64,000 nt of DNA from Benincasa hispida (Eukaryota; Streptophyta; Magnoliopsida; Cucurbitales; Cucurbitaceae): NCBI RefSeq assembly GCF_009727055.1, contig NC_052350.1, forward strand, positions 18,860,136-18,924,135, given 5' to 3'. Every line of letters starts with the position of its first letter. Position 1 is the stretch's first letter. Made by a program: the position numbers and the translations under genes. The notes beneath the pieces were generated by a model that was not told the origin of the DNA, did no database searches, and saw only the letters and a program-made list of their open reading frames with translations. Below are positions 47,881 to 59,650 of the stretch, in pieces.

Positions 47881-49873
47881 CTTCCTTCTATTTATACAAA
47901 TAAATTATATTGACAGGGTGTTGGCCGGGGGAGGGGGGATTGATATTTGAGGTCAAATCCATGTTTGGCCATTGGAATAAATTCCCAAGATTAAGACTCC
48001 AAACTCATGTGTTTGGAATATGTTTTTTTCTAATGAATGTCATAGGTTTGGAATATGCTTTTTTTAATAGTTATCAAACAGGATCTAGATTATTAACCTA
48101 TGGAACCTAAAATAATCAAACATATCTTCAATGACCTGTGACACATGGCAAAATAAATTTAAACTTAAAAGAGAAAGTAACCTACTCATCACAACAGGTT
48201 GTGCTTCCACATTTCAAAAGTTGCTATTCTTCAAAAATTTTGTTTGTTTGTTTTTTTTTTAAATAATATAATTTTAATAAATAATGACAAAAATAGAATT
48301 AAAGAAAAAATATTGACAAAAATAAGGTTGGAAAATTGTGGACCCGATGTACGATTTATCTTAAATCTTATACTTGGCATGATTTAAACTCTATGTGGCT
48401 CCAAAATTTGCCAAATAGAGATAGGTACACCAGTTCCTCCACTCTCCAAAAATCTCGCCAAAATTGGCCTCCCTTTGCACGTTCGATCCCCAAAAATCTC
48501 TCCAAAATCTCTTTCATCTTTTTCTCTCTTTCTTTTCTTTCTTCTTTGTTTCTTCTTCTTCTACTCTTTCTTCTTCAAAAATCTTCCCAACTTTTGACCC
48601 TTTTGTTTTCTTCATTTAATTAATTAAAAATTTCATATTCCAATGTCTACGATTGTCAGCTTTTTTATTTTCATATTCCAATATCGGTAGCTATCCCTTC
48701 TTAAAATTGGTCCTTCGTTTTACTCATTTAATTAATTACAATTTTCATATCCCATATTCTACATTTTTTCCTTCTTTGTTTTCATATTCCAATCCTTTCA
48801 CCAAAGAAAGAGACGAGGGCTATGTAAGAAAGAAAATTGTAAAAAAAAGAAAAAAACTCTTCGACAGGGTTCATGATTTTGGACTCATGGTAGCCACCTA
48901 GCAGCCACGTTGGTGGTGACACGATTAATGAAAATCGTGTAATGGGTACACGGTTTTTATCACACCCAAACCCAATCTAGTTTGTCAATAGTTTGATCTT
49001 TAACCTTATTTCTAAAATTTATTTCTTCAACCACTTTATTTTTAAAATTTTTTCTTCGATACCCTATTATTATTATTATTAAAAATTACATTATTCTTGA
49101 AGTTAAATCATTTCTATCCTCAGGCTCTCTACTTCTTTTATCTTCCATCAACCACAATATTCCAAATTAAATGACCTTTAATTCTTTCTCCATGTGTATG
49201 TGACATAAGTTTTTTCTTTTAAAAAATATATATTTTTATAATTTTCTCTAAAGACCATCATTTTTTTTAGAAACTAAAGTCCATCAATTAAATAATAAGA
49301 ATCGTAGGATGAAATTGTTAAATATAAAATATAATAAGGAAACAAAAGCTTTGACCAAGATTTTAGAGGTTTTACCATATTTATTCCAAATCGTGTTGTT
49401 GAGCCCTAATTTTAGGGATATGAGATTGAAACCCATTCCTAATTAATTGATGATCTATTATGGGAATGTATATATTCATTAAATACACTATATAAAGAAG
49501 GAAATAAAATTTAATATATATGGAGAATGTGGGAGAGAACAACAAAGAAGCAAAGAAAATATTTATCTTATTGATTTCAAAGATTCTTAACTTTAAATAT
49601 TTCCTTTTTCAAATATAGTGTTTGATATTTATTAAGGGATTCAAAACCAATTACACTCACACCTAAATTCAAAGCCATTTAATCTTTACTAAAACACTTT
49701 TTCGAATGAATTTGATAGTGAAAATGTATGGTAAAAGAGGAGAAATAAGAAAACAAGAACCAGTGGACGATAATCCCATATTACACCATATTTATTGATT
49801 CATTGACTTAGATATAAGCCATCAAACATGAAAAACAGAGGGTAATACAACTATATTTTATGCTTAGCTAGTT
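47881..49873. other. intergenic DNA with a pyrimidine-rich stretch
   Basis: No recognisable gene. 48420-48900 is CT-rich with open frames (48336-48623, 48653-48901) of low complexity, rich in Ser, Phe and Leu. It may be a transcribed leader or a repeat; I cannot name it. Confidence 0.35.
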
Positions 49874-50419
49874 AGGATTAGAAGGGGTGTTCATGAGTTG
49901 AGTTGAGTTGAATTGAAAAACTTTTTAGACCTAACCCAATTATTCGGATAGTAAATTTCTTCAATCTAAATAACTTTATTAAAAAAATGAACTCAATAAA
50001 GAACCAAACGTAAATATGTAAAAATCTATATTTAATTATTTTCATATATTGAATTGAGATAAGTAACTTAATTTCAATTTAGATAGTGCAAATTTTCTTT
50101 CTAAAGTAGAAAGAAACTATTTTAAAGAATTGTTGAAGAATAAATTATTCAAAAAATATTGAAATTAAAATAAATATATGTATAAATAATTGTGTTATAA
50201 ATAACAAAAAAAAAAATTAAAAGTTAATAATAAATCCGGGTTGGTTCGAATTGATTTGGGTTATATTAAGTGAACTCATGGACCAACCCAACCCATAAAA
50301 TTTTTATTTATTTGAATCCAACCTAACCCAAATGAATAGATAACCCAATCCAAACTACACGGGTTGGGTTGATCGGTTTTTTCAGATTATCGGATTTTTG
50401 GAACATCCATAAGAATTAG
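49874..50419. mobile_element. hAT miniature element, second copy, inverted and older
   Basis: Left end AAGGGGTGTTCATGAG, right end TTGGAACATCCATA, flanked by AGGATTAG (49874-49881) and AGAATTAG (50412-50419), an 8-bp duplication with one mismatch. The interior GACCTAACCCAATT and CACGGGTTGGGTT match 39482-40090 in reverse orientation. The decayed ends indicate an older insertion. Confidence 0.8.
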
Positions 50420-50892
50420 GTTGTAACTATGGAATATACAAGTGTGGAGTGAAGAATAGATACGGTAACTAAAAAAATAATAACAATTGATTAAAAAATA
50501 TCTATCTAAATTATAGTAAATATAATAAATATAAAATAGCTCAAGGAAAAAAGCAACTTATTCTTGATTAAAAACGTAAAAGAAAAAGCCAAAACTTGAA
50601 AATAGCAAGACAAATATAAAAAGCCAAATAAAAAATCGAAAAAGTAAGATAAAACTATCTAAAACGAAAAGATTGGATAATAATATGAGATTTGAAAAAC
50701 CAGATCCAAATTTATGATTAAAAAAATTGGGCCTCATAATTTAAGCTGAAGATTCGTATGGAGAGATAGAATTCAAGTTTTTGTGAATTGAATGTTTAAT
50801 TATAGTGAAATTAAGGAAGTTGTTAAGGGTATTTTTTTGTCATATTTCTTATGATTTTCGTTTTTGCTAATTTCTCAAATAAAACTTTAATT

Positions 50893-51062
50893 AATGTTAG
50901 GGTAAAACTACACTTTTGGTCTCGATGTTTAAAGTTGATGTCCATTAGTCTCTGAAGTTTCAAAAGTGACACTTTATTTCCAATGTATGAAAAATCATTC
51001 AAAATGGTCTCCATGTTAAATTGACTATTAATCAACTAACAGAAAAGTGACCTGATATCGAT
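50893..51062. mobile_element. single Mutator-type terminal-repeat-like arm
   Basis: AGGGTAAAACTACACTTTTG, GGTCTCGATGTTTAAAG, ATTAGTCTCTGAAGTTTC and AATGGTCTCCATGTT have the rhythm of long Mutator-type arms, as in the element at 29259. No partner arm was found nearby. Confidence 0.35.
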
Positions 51063-51299
51063 GAGTTGATCAAATTAAGTGATTTAAAAATATTTATCGA
51101 TTTTCAGTGTATTTAGATTGGGTAACATTTTTTTTCTTTATTTTTTTTTCCCTTTTCCCCTCTCTTTCTTCTCCCGTTCTTCTGTTTAAGTCTAAAATTC
51201 CTCCAATTGCTTTGATACCCACATCAATTTTTTCTCACAAGAACAAAATATGAAACCACATTCTAAAAATTTCTACGAAAACAGACTATTACATAATAT

Positions 51300-51968
51300 A
51301 TGTATTCACTGTTGTTACTTTTTTATCTTTACCGCGTGTGTGTGCACGTGACTACTAAGTTTGTATTTAAGAGAGGATATTCTCATTTTTGGTAGAACAA
51401 TACGAAATTCCATTTTCCTCTCATTTACGGTGAAAGTATTAGTGTTGGGATGTAAATAACTGTTGCTTCCCATGTCTGCCTCGAATCTACGATCTCCAGG
51501 CAGTTGGCGCACACGCACGGCAGTGTTGGAGTGTAATTATGCTCGACAGGAGCATTGTGCCAATGTTGTTATCTCAGCAGGAGCGTACCTACGCTCAGCT
51601 GGAGCATTGTAACGCTGACACTTCTATGCTACAATGTAAAGGCCAGTGTTGCAACGCTCTACTGTTACGATCTAACACAAAATTCTATTTTCTACTTCAA
51701 TTCCAGTCCGATCTTGTTCCAAATTTCTCCAAATTGAAGCCTCCTTCATGACAAACTCTTCACCACGAACGACACGATTTATAGAGTCGATAGTAAGAAT
51801 TTAAATCCCTAAAACAACGAGCCCTTACAATTTTAAATGATTTAGAGCAGTAAAACTAAGTGCCAATTTTTTAAAATATCCAATTTTGCAAACCACATCC
51901 ACAATACAGTGTAAAACTCCCCATTCTCTGATTTTAATTTTCAAAAAGAAATTTAAAGACACGATTTG
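51300..51968 (-). other. leader of the minus-strand long-LTR copia element, with a GAGCATTGT/AACGCT word array
   Basis: This lies downstream, on the minus strand, of the primer-binding site at 51969-51979. Between about 51500 and 51670 short words recur: GGAGCATTGT at 51549 and 51601, AACGCT at 51611 and 51655, CTACGCTCAGC, GCAGGAGCGTA. No coding potential is recognisable. Confidence 0.45.
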
Positions 51969-51979
51969 ACTCTGATACC
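51969..51979 (-). other. primer-binding site (initiator Met tRNA type)
   Basis: CTCTGATACCA on the plus strand is TGGTATCAGAG on the minus strand, the complement expected for the initiator methionine tRNA 3' end in plant LTR elements. Confidence 0.8.
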
Positions 51980-51984
51980 AATTG

Positions 51985-53598
51985 AAGGAGTCAAATTCCT
52001 GCAGCGGAAGTGAGCCATCACTTGTTTCAGTGAATTCAATTTTGGAATAACTTAAAATATAGAGAAGAAGCAGTGTAAAGGATAAACAACAACTAAACAT
52101 ACTTTCTTAATTCACAGAGAGGAAAGGGAAAGAGAGAACACTTACTCTTGAAGAAACTATTCTTCACGTTTTTCCTCTCACCGAAAGATCACAAACTCCT
52201 CTGCCAAACAGTAGAATCTCTAAAGATGAACACCAACCACAAGAAACTTCCTCACTATTCTCAAGGTGTGAAATCAAGGTAGAGGTTTGGGCTTGCCTTC
52301 TTGATTTTTGGTGAAGGAAAAAAAAGGAATTTTCTTGAGAGATCTTACAGAGAGGAAGAAGATGGAGTTGTGTAGAGAACACTCAATTGTGTTTCACTCC
52401 TCTGCTTTTTCCTGTATATGAGAGATAAGAGGAGTTATCAAATAACTCCCTTCACAACGTGGAGTTACTTTACAAGTTTATTATATTACATTATTATAAT
52501 TAAATAAAACTATATTTTATATCACACATAATATATAACCTATAGTTTTATATTATATCACATATAATATAAACTAACTTTATATTCTCTCATATAGCCT
52601 ATAGTTTCAATATGAATCATATTTACATTAATTTTAACCTATAGTTTTATATGAATCTTATTCGTATAATTAATATTTGAATTATATTCAAATATTTATC
52701 TCTCTCATTAAACTTTATATTATAATGTATCCAAATACATTGTATTAATTGTATCTCATATAATTAATTTCATTTAATTAATTTGAACAATTCAAATTAA
52801 TCCAAAATTAATTAATCCTCAATAAACCCTTATTGAACTAGCAACGGGCTTTATGAACCTACATATTAGAAAATCAAATGATACGAGATTAATTAATTAA
52901 AGTCTTTAATTAAATTAATCAACATTCATTAACTGCCTGTCACTCCATTAGAGACCGACAACTACACTCTTCGCACTGTAGATATATTTTTGTGTCTATT
53001 GGATATAACCAATCAACAGTAAGTTGACCATTCACAAATTATCGGTAACTATAGTTGGATCAAAATTACCATTTTATCACTGTAGTTACATCTAACTCTT
53101 TAAGTACCAATGAGCCCTCAAATGAACAATTAGTCATAGTCCAACCATAACTAGACCCTTCTCTAGCCAGTGAGAGAGTGAGACATCTTATTGTTCAAGA
53201 CCCGAAATCAATCCTTAAGGGAACAATTTATCTACTTACTTTAACAACGAAAATGAGATGATTTCTTCTTGTGTAGCTGTGTTCCCAGCTCCCCACTCGG
53301 ACGAATCCCCAAAATGGTAAGCTTATTGCGTCGACAAATCTGGCCAATTTCACCTATATAGATCAAAGGACCGCCATCATAGGCAAAAGTTCACAACTCA
53401 CTAAGAATTAAGATCAAGTCACCTATGGTCATCCCAATAAAATGTAAATCTCTTCAAGTAACAATGTTATAAAGAGAAACTAATCATTTTGTAGTCCAAT
53501 TTTACACAAACTCTTTGTATAAAATACCTCCACTCACATGTTTCCACATGAACGATTAGGATCAGATCATTTCTAACAGACTTTACAACAATTGTAAC
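51985..53598 (-). repeat. LTR of the long-LTR copia family, minus strand, 5'-truncated
   Basis: On the minus strand it is colinear with 55699-57640 from the word TTGTTGTAAA onward: GATCTGATCCTAATCGTTCA, ACAAAGAGTTTGTGTAAAA, GGGGAGCTGGGAACACAGCT, TTTCGGGTCTTGAACAATAA. The first roughly 310 bp are absent, cut exactly where another LTR begins at 53599. Confidence 0.85.
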
Positions 53599-54536
53599 TG
53601 TTGGAGATTTGATTGGTTGGTTTTATAATTTTCTCTAAAGCAGTGGTTCTACAAATGTCTCAAATAAAGTATTAACATTCCGTTGTGACATTAGAGTATT
53701 TTCCTACAGAATATTTTCCATATCTAGAAATATCCGGTTGTGATATTTAGTCTACTATTTTCCTTTTTGACGCGCGACTTTTTATTCCAAATGAGAACCT
53801 ATTTCCTTTATTGGATTCGTTTATTTAAAGTGAGTATTGCAGACCATTTAGGGTGGCCGCATTTGTGTAATTGAGCAAGATATTTTTCTATACTCCGACT
53901 GAACTATTCTATATCATGTTCTTGGTTGTTTACTCACTATTCTGCTGTACATGTTCTTCATCCGTTGAGTGCAACATTTTGAAGAGTTTCAAGGTTTTAA
54001 GGGGAGCCTAAGCCATTACTTCCATAGAAGGAATTCTTAGCCTTGAGGGGAGCCCAAAACTCAGCTTCAGAGAAGGAGTTCTCTGTCTTAAGGGGACCTA
54101 AGAGTTGTCGGTGAAGGGAGTTCACTAATCTAATAGGAAGATCAAGTTAAGAGGAGTCTCACACACTGCCGAGTGTCGAAGTATTAGATGTTAATATTAA
54201 CATACTTAGGGGGAGCCTAAGTTTAATTAAGAGGGAGTCTCACATCTAGGGGGAGCATAGGTGCAAGGTGTTAAACTTTACGTGGGCCACTATAGTAGTT
54301 AGTGTATTACAAATAAGTTCTATGTTGTAAATTATTTAACTCTTTAATATTAGTGGATTATCTTTTCTGAGCTTTTTGCCCCCTAGACGTAGGTATTTAT
54401 CACCGAATTGGGTTACTAACTATTGTGTACCTTTACTTATTTACTTGTTGGTGGTATTTTTGTTATTACAGTTGTTGTTAATGCTTTCTATTTAACATAT
54501 GTATATTAAGTGACAAGTCATCCTAGCGCTTTTTCA
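53599..54536 (+). repeat. LTR of a second copia family (about 938 bp)
   Basis: Starts TGTTGGAGATTTGATTGG and ends GCGCTTTTTCA, immediately before a primer-binding site TGGTACCAGAG (54539-54549). The interior has repeated GGGGGAGCCTAAG / AAGAGGGAGTCTCACA words. No second LTR is in the window. Its start coincides with the break in the minus-strand LTR, so it probably inserted there. Confidence 0.7.
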
Positions 54537-54579
54537 ATTGGTACCAGAGAAAGTCGTCTTTATCTCAGGTGCTTCGATC

Positions 54580-55698
54580 ATGGAAGGAATCAAGGAAGGA
54601 GGCTCTATCTTTCGTTCACCTGTTCTTGATGTAACAAACTATTCATACTGGAAAGCTTGAATAATTGCCTTTCTAAAGTCTATTGATAGCAAAACTTATA
54701 AGGCTATTGTATCTGGATGAACTCATCCTACCATCAAAACTGATGATGGAAATGAAATTTTGAAGTCAAAATCTCAGTGGTCTAGAGAAGAAGATGAAAC
54801 CTCTTTGAAAAATTCTCCTTGAATACCATATTCAATGGTGTAGATTGCAACATATTCAAATTAATTAACACTTATGTCTCAGATAAGAAGGCATGGGATA
54901 TATTGTCTATTACATATGAGGAAACATCTAAAGTAAAGATGTCCAGGTTGTAGTTGATGACCTCAAAGTTTGAGCATCTTAGAATACACGAAGAATAATC
55001 CATTATTGAATTCAATGTACGTTTCCTAGATGCAAATGAGTCATTTGCTCTTAGATAGAAGATTTCAGAAGAAAAAGTTGTCAGGAAGGTACTTAGATCT
55101 CTACCCAAGAGATTTGACATGAAAGTCATGATCATTGAGGAAGCTCAAGATATAAAAAAGTTAAGAGTAGACGAATTATTTAACTCCTTACTCACTTTTG
55201 AAATGTCCCTGGATGGGAAAGTTGAAAAGAAAAATAAGGGAATTACCCTTCAATCTGCGGTTAAAAAAGAGTTGGTGAGTGACAGTAGAGAATTAGAAAA
55301 TTCTCTTGTTGAATCGATTGCTTTCCTTTCAAAATATGGGCTAAAATGTTTCAGTAAGAGATCTGACTCTTATAATAATAAGTCTTATGGTTATACTCCT
55401 CCCAATCAATGTAGATCTCAAAATAGTAAAAAGGATTCTGACAAGTCAGACAATCTACTTCACACAAGGAAAAGAATTTCAAATGTTAAGTGTGTGGTGG
55501 ATTTGATCATATACAGGCTGAATGTCCCACTATTCTGAAGAGATATAGCAAATGATATGTATTAGCTTTGTCTAATACTGAATTCGAAGATAGAAATGAT
55601 TTAGAGGATGATGTCAAAGCCTTTGTTAGTAACATCTCCTTGAACACCTCATCATGTGATCTTTCTGAATATGATGTGTAAGCAAAGACCGATCATGA
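54580..55698 (+). pseudogene. copia gag of the second family, broken
   Basis: The frame starts MEGIKEGGSIFRSPVLDVTN YSYWKA, then hits TGA at 54658-54660 where relatives have Arg. Gag text continues as IIAFLKSIDSKTYKAI, KAWDILSITYEETSKVKMS, FEHLRIHEE and EEKVVRKVLRSLPKRFDMK, then an open part 55119-55538 (VDELFNSLLTFEMSLDGK). A zinc-knuckle remnant near 55480-55530 is frameshifted. All of pol is missing because the long-LTR element starts at 55699. Confidence 0.8.
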
Positions 55699-57640
55699 TG
55701 TTGAGATTGGTGTCCTAATTCTCCCAAAGTTTCGTAGTTTGTAAACTTTGTACTCATTGTTATTAATAAAATAAGAGTTATTTTATTTGCATTTACTCAT
55801 ATCCAATAAACAAATATCCGTGGTTATTGCATGTAAACTTAAGCATGTATATGAGATATACAAGTGGATCATGCCTTAAGTAATAACTTAAAAGGTCTGT
55901 AGTATAAGGATAAAGGAGGGATACCTTATCCTAATGACAATACAGGTATGACCCGCTTTGTTGGTATTTACAAGTGTTGTAAACTATTACAGATGGTCTG
56001 ATCCTGACCATTCATGTGGATACATGTAAGTGGAGGTGTCCTATACAAAGAGTTTGTATAAGACCGGACATGAGATGATTTGTCTCTTTATATAACGTCG
56101 TTGATAATTGAGACTTACATCTCACTTAAACAACCATAGGTGACATGACCTTAATCTTGAGTGTTTTGGGAACTCCTGCCTATGAGGAGTATGACAGGTC
56201 CTTTGATTAGTATGGGTGAGAATGGCCAAATTTCCAACTTAACAAGCCTATCTTTTTGGGGATTTTTCTGATTGGGGAGCTGGTAACTCAGTTACACAAG
56301 ACGAAATTCACTCCTTCCCCGAAACAGGGGCAAGTAAATAGATTACTCTCTTAAGAGCTGATTTCAGGTATTGAACATAGTAGCCACATCCCCTCTTTAA
56401 AAGAGAGGACCTAGTCATAGTAGGATTATGACTTGTTCATTAGAGGAATTAGTGGTACTTAAGGAGTTAGATGTAACTACAGGGACGGAACGATAAATTA
56501 GCCCAACTGTACTTACGAGCGATCTATGAAGGGTTATCGCACCGTTGATTGATTGATATGGACACAGAAATATATTTGTAGTGAGAAGAGTACAACTGTC
56601 GGTCTTTAGTGGAGTGTCCGACAATTAACGGATGGTGGATCCCGTGACTAAAGAATTTAGGCAGTTATTCACGTACAGTTGGAGCTTCAAGCTACAAGTT
56701 CATAACCCTTGGTAGCTCAATGGATTCAAGTTGAGAATCAGTTCTTGGGGCTAGTTTGAAGTGTTCAAATTAACAAGAGAAAATTCAATTATATATGATA
56801 TAATTGGTGTGATGTATGAGATACATCAAGTTGAGGAATTAATGTAAATATGATTTACATTAAGTACCATAAAATAGAAAAAGAACTATGGTTTGTATGT
56901 TTCATGAGATGAAATATTAAAACTATAGGTTATAAATATAATATGGTAAGTTGGTTATCATATTTATTTATAATATATTAATTAGGTTATCATATTTATT
57001 TATAATATATTAATTATATGATAATTAATTTCTTTTTCTCTAATAATCGATTGAGTGAGAGGTTATTAGTGGTTTTATAATAATCGTGAGATAAAAAGGA
57101 AAATTTTTTTCTTAAAATTATAGAGTTGTCTCATTCGGAAAGAACTCACGGATTAAGTTATCAAGTGAAAAAGTTTCACTAAGCAACAGCTAACAGAGAC
57201 TAAACGATCATGCAACTTTGACTATACAATAATCATTCAGCTGATCGTAGCTAAACGATCGAGTGGCTAAGTCTATACGATAGGCTGCTGTTTACTACAC
57301 GATCGAACACTTTGTCTATACGATTGACCGCATCTTATCTCTCACTTGCTCAATCGTCTACTCGATCATAGTCCTCCAGTCTCTTCTTTAAGGCAAGATC
57401 ATACAGAGCCCATAACTTCTGGATTCTCACACTAAAAATACCAAGGTAACCATTGTGGTGGTGTCCTTACTCAGTTCTTGTTTATTGTACGTGTTGTTGG
57501 CCATTCGTTGGGTTCGTGTTCGTTGACTGTACCGGTCGTTGCGTTTGAGTGCTGTTCTTGGACGCTTGGAGATTGATCGAGGGATTCTTGAAGAATGTTT
57601 CTTCAAAGGTACACATACTCTATCCCTTGTATCATCCTTT
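55699..57640 (+). repeat. long LTR (copy A of the 55-64 kb element), 3'-truncated
   Basis: Starts TGTTGAGATTGGTGTCCTAA. Colinear with 57644-59632 throughout, but it lacks about the last 150 bp and has no primer-binding site. It contains a direct repeat of about 33 bp at 56951-57015 (GGTTATCATATTTATTTATA) and a group of ACGATCG-type words at 57200-57400. Confidence 0.8.
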
Positions 57641-57643
57641 TTT

Positions 57644-59632
57644 TGGGGTTGATTCCTTAAAGTCTCGTGTCTTGTAGTTTGTAAATAGTTTGTATGAACG
57701 CTTGTGATGTATAATATATGATATTTTATTTCACATCTTGTTTTTGCTCAATTGATTGTTTTATTTGCTTTACCACAAACTAATAAACCTAAAATCCCTG
57801 GTTATCTTGATGTAACTTAAGCATGTATGTGGTGACATACAAGTGGATCATGTCTTAAGGGATAACCAAAATGGTCTGTAGTATATGGATATAAGAGGGA
57901 AACCTTATCCTGGTAACGCTATGGATGTGACCCGCTTTGTGGAACAGTTACAAGTATTGTGACTTGTCACAGATGGTCTGATCCTGATCATTCGTGTAAG
58001 GGGACATGCGAGCGGGGCGTCCTATACAAAGAGTTTGTATAAGACCTGACCACGAAGTGTAAACATCTCATTATATAACACCGTTCATGACAGAGACTTC
58101 ACTTCACTAGGATGACCATAGGTAACATGACCTCAATCTTGAGTGAGTTTGGAACTCCTGCCATTGAGGGTGGTCCTTTGATACATGGATAGAAGTGGCT
58201 AGGTCGCTGACTCAAACCTACCACTTTGGGGATTCGTCTGATTGGGTGCTGGGAACTCAACTACACAAGATGGAATTCACTCCTTCTCCGATGTAGAGAC
58301 AAGTAGATAGATAGCTTCCTTAAGGGCTGATTCCAGGGCTTAAACGATGTGGCGCCATACACCTTCTCTTGGCCCGAGAGGTGTTCACATATAGTTGGAC
58401 TATGTTATATTGTTCATTAGAGGGATATTGGTACTTAAGAAATGAGATGTAACTACAATGGCAAAACGATAAATTGGCTCAGCTGTACTTACGAGCATTT
58501 GTGAAGGGTCATCGTACTCATGATTGGTTATATCCGATGGACATAGATATAACCAATCATGTACCGTTGGAGCTTTGAGCCATAGGTCTATAAGGTCCCT
58601 TGGTAGCTTGGATAAAGTTGAGGATCAGTTTTTGGTTAGTTTGAAATGTTCAAATTGACAAGAGGGAGTTCGATTATATATGATATAATTGACTAAATGT
58701 ATGAGATACATATTTTTTTTGGAGGAAATTGGATATAAATATAATTTATATCAAGGAGAGGAGAAAATACTATAGTAGATATATAGATATCAAACTATAG
58801 GTTAAGAATATAATTTGATTATATTAATTAATTAATTAATTAGGCGTTTATGAGATAATTGGCCAAGTATTTTCCGGAATCTTGCGAAATGGGAGATTGA
58901 ATTTAGTTCTTGTAACTGAAGAATAAAAATGAAAATTGTTTTCATTTTGCCAACACACAAAAACGCACAAGAAAATCGCTCACGGGTGTGAATCTATACG
59001 ATCGTTTAGCGTTGAGAGCCTATGCGATAGCGCCCATCGTCCTAAACGATCGCACACCAGTGCACTAAACGGTCACTTAGCACGTCAAGCAGACTTAAAC
59101 GGTCATTTACCTTTTGCTAGACGATCGCTTAGCAAAACCTACACGATCGTGTACTTTTTTCTAAACGACAAGCATCAGACTATACGATAGTCTTCTACTA
59201 TCTCCCACTTGCTTGTTCGTTCTACACAATCGTATTTTCCTCCTTCCCTCTACCAATTCCATCAAATTGCACCCTTTGGATTCTCACTCCGAGAATACTA
59301 AGGGCTTCGAGTGGTGGTGTCGTCCCCGGTTGCCTCGATTGCTGTTGATTCGTGCACTGTTGATCGTGTAGACGACTGTGGTGCTGGTAGGCGACTGTTT
59401 GATGGACGATAAGAAGCGTAGAGGAGTCTGCTTCCGCTGACTGAGTTTGATTGAAGAAAGTCTTCAACTGGTACGTTTCTCTTGGTCTATTGTATTTAAT
59501 CGTTAAAGCATGCCAGTAATTAGTGTTTCAATGCATATCTGTTTGTTTGAATGTATACAAGGTAATTTTGTCACAATGAAATCAGAAAGATCCGCTTCCG
59601 CTCATGGATACTCTTGTTTAAGAGTCCCTTCA
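57644..59632 (+). repeat. long LTR (copy B), adjacent to the primer-binding site
   Basis: About 1.99 kb, close to the 1.97 kb of the solo LTR at 44620. Shared blocks with copy A: AAGTGGATCATG, GATGGTCTGATCCTGA, CTATACAAAGAGTTTGTATA, GGGAACTC. It ends AGTCCCTTCA just before ATTGGTATCAGAACCAGG. The region 58990-59240 is packed with ACGATCG/AAACGGTC words. Confidence 0.85.
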
Positions 59633-59634
59633 AT

Positions 59635-59650
59635 TGGTATCAGAACCAGG
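59635..59650 (+). other. primer-binding site (initiator Met tRNA type)
   Basis: TTGGTATCAGAACCAGG follows the LTR end within a few bases; TGGTATCAGA is the expected core. Confidence 0.85.

Noticed and set aside
48336..48901. Ser/Phe-rich frames as a secreted-peptide gene
   Set aside because: The composition follows a CT-rich tract; no signal-peptide plus conserved mature region could be argued.
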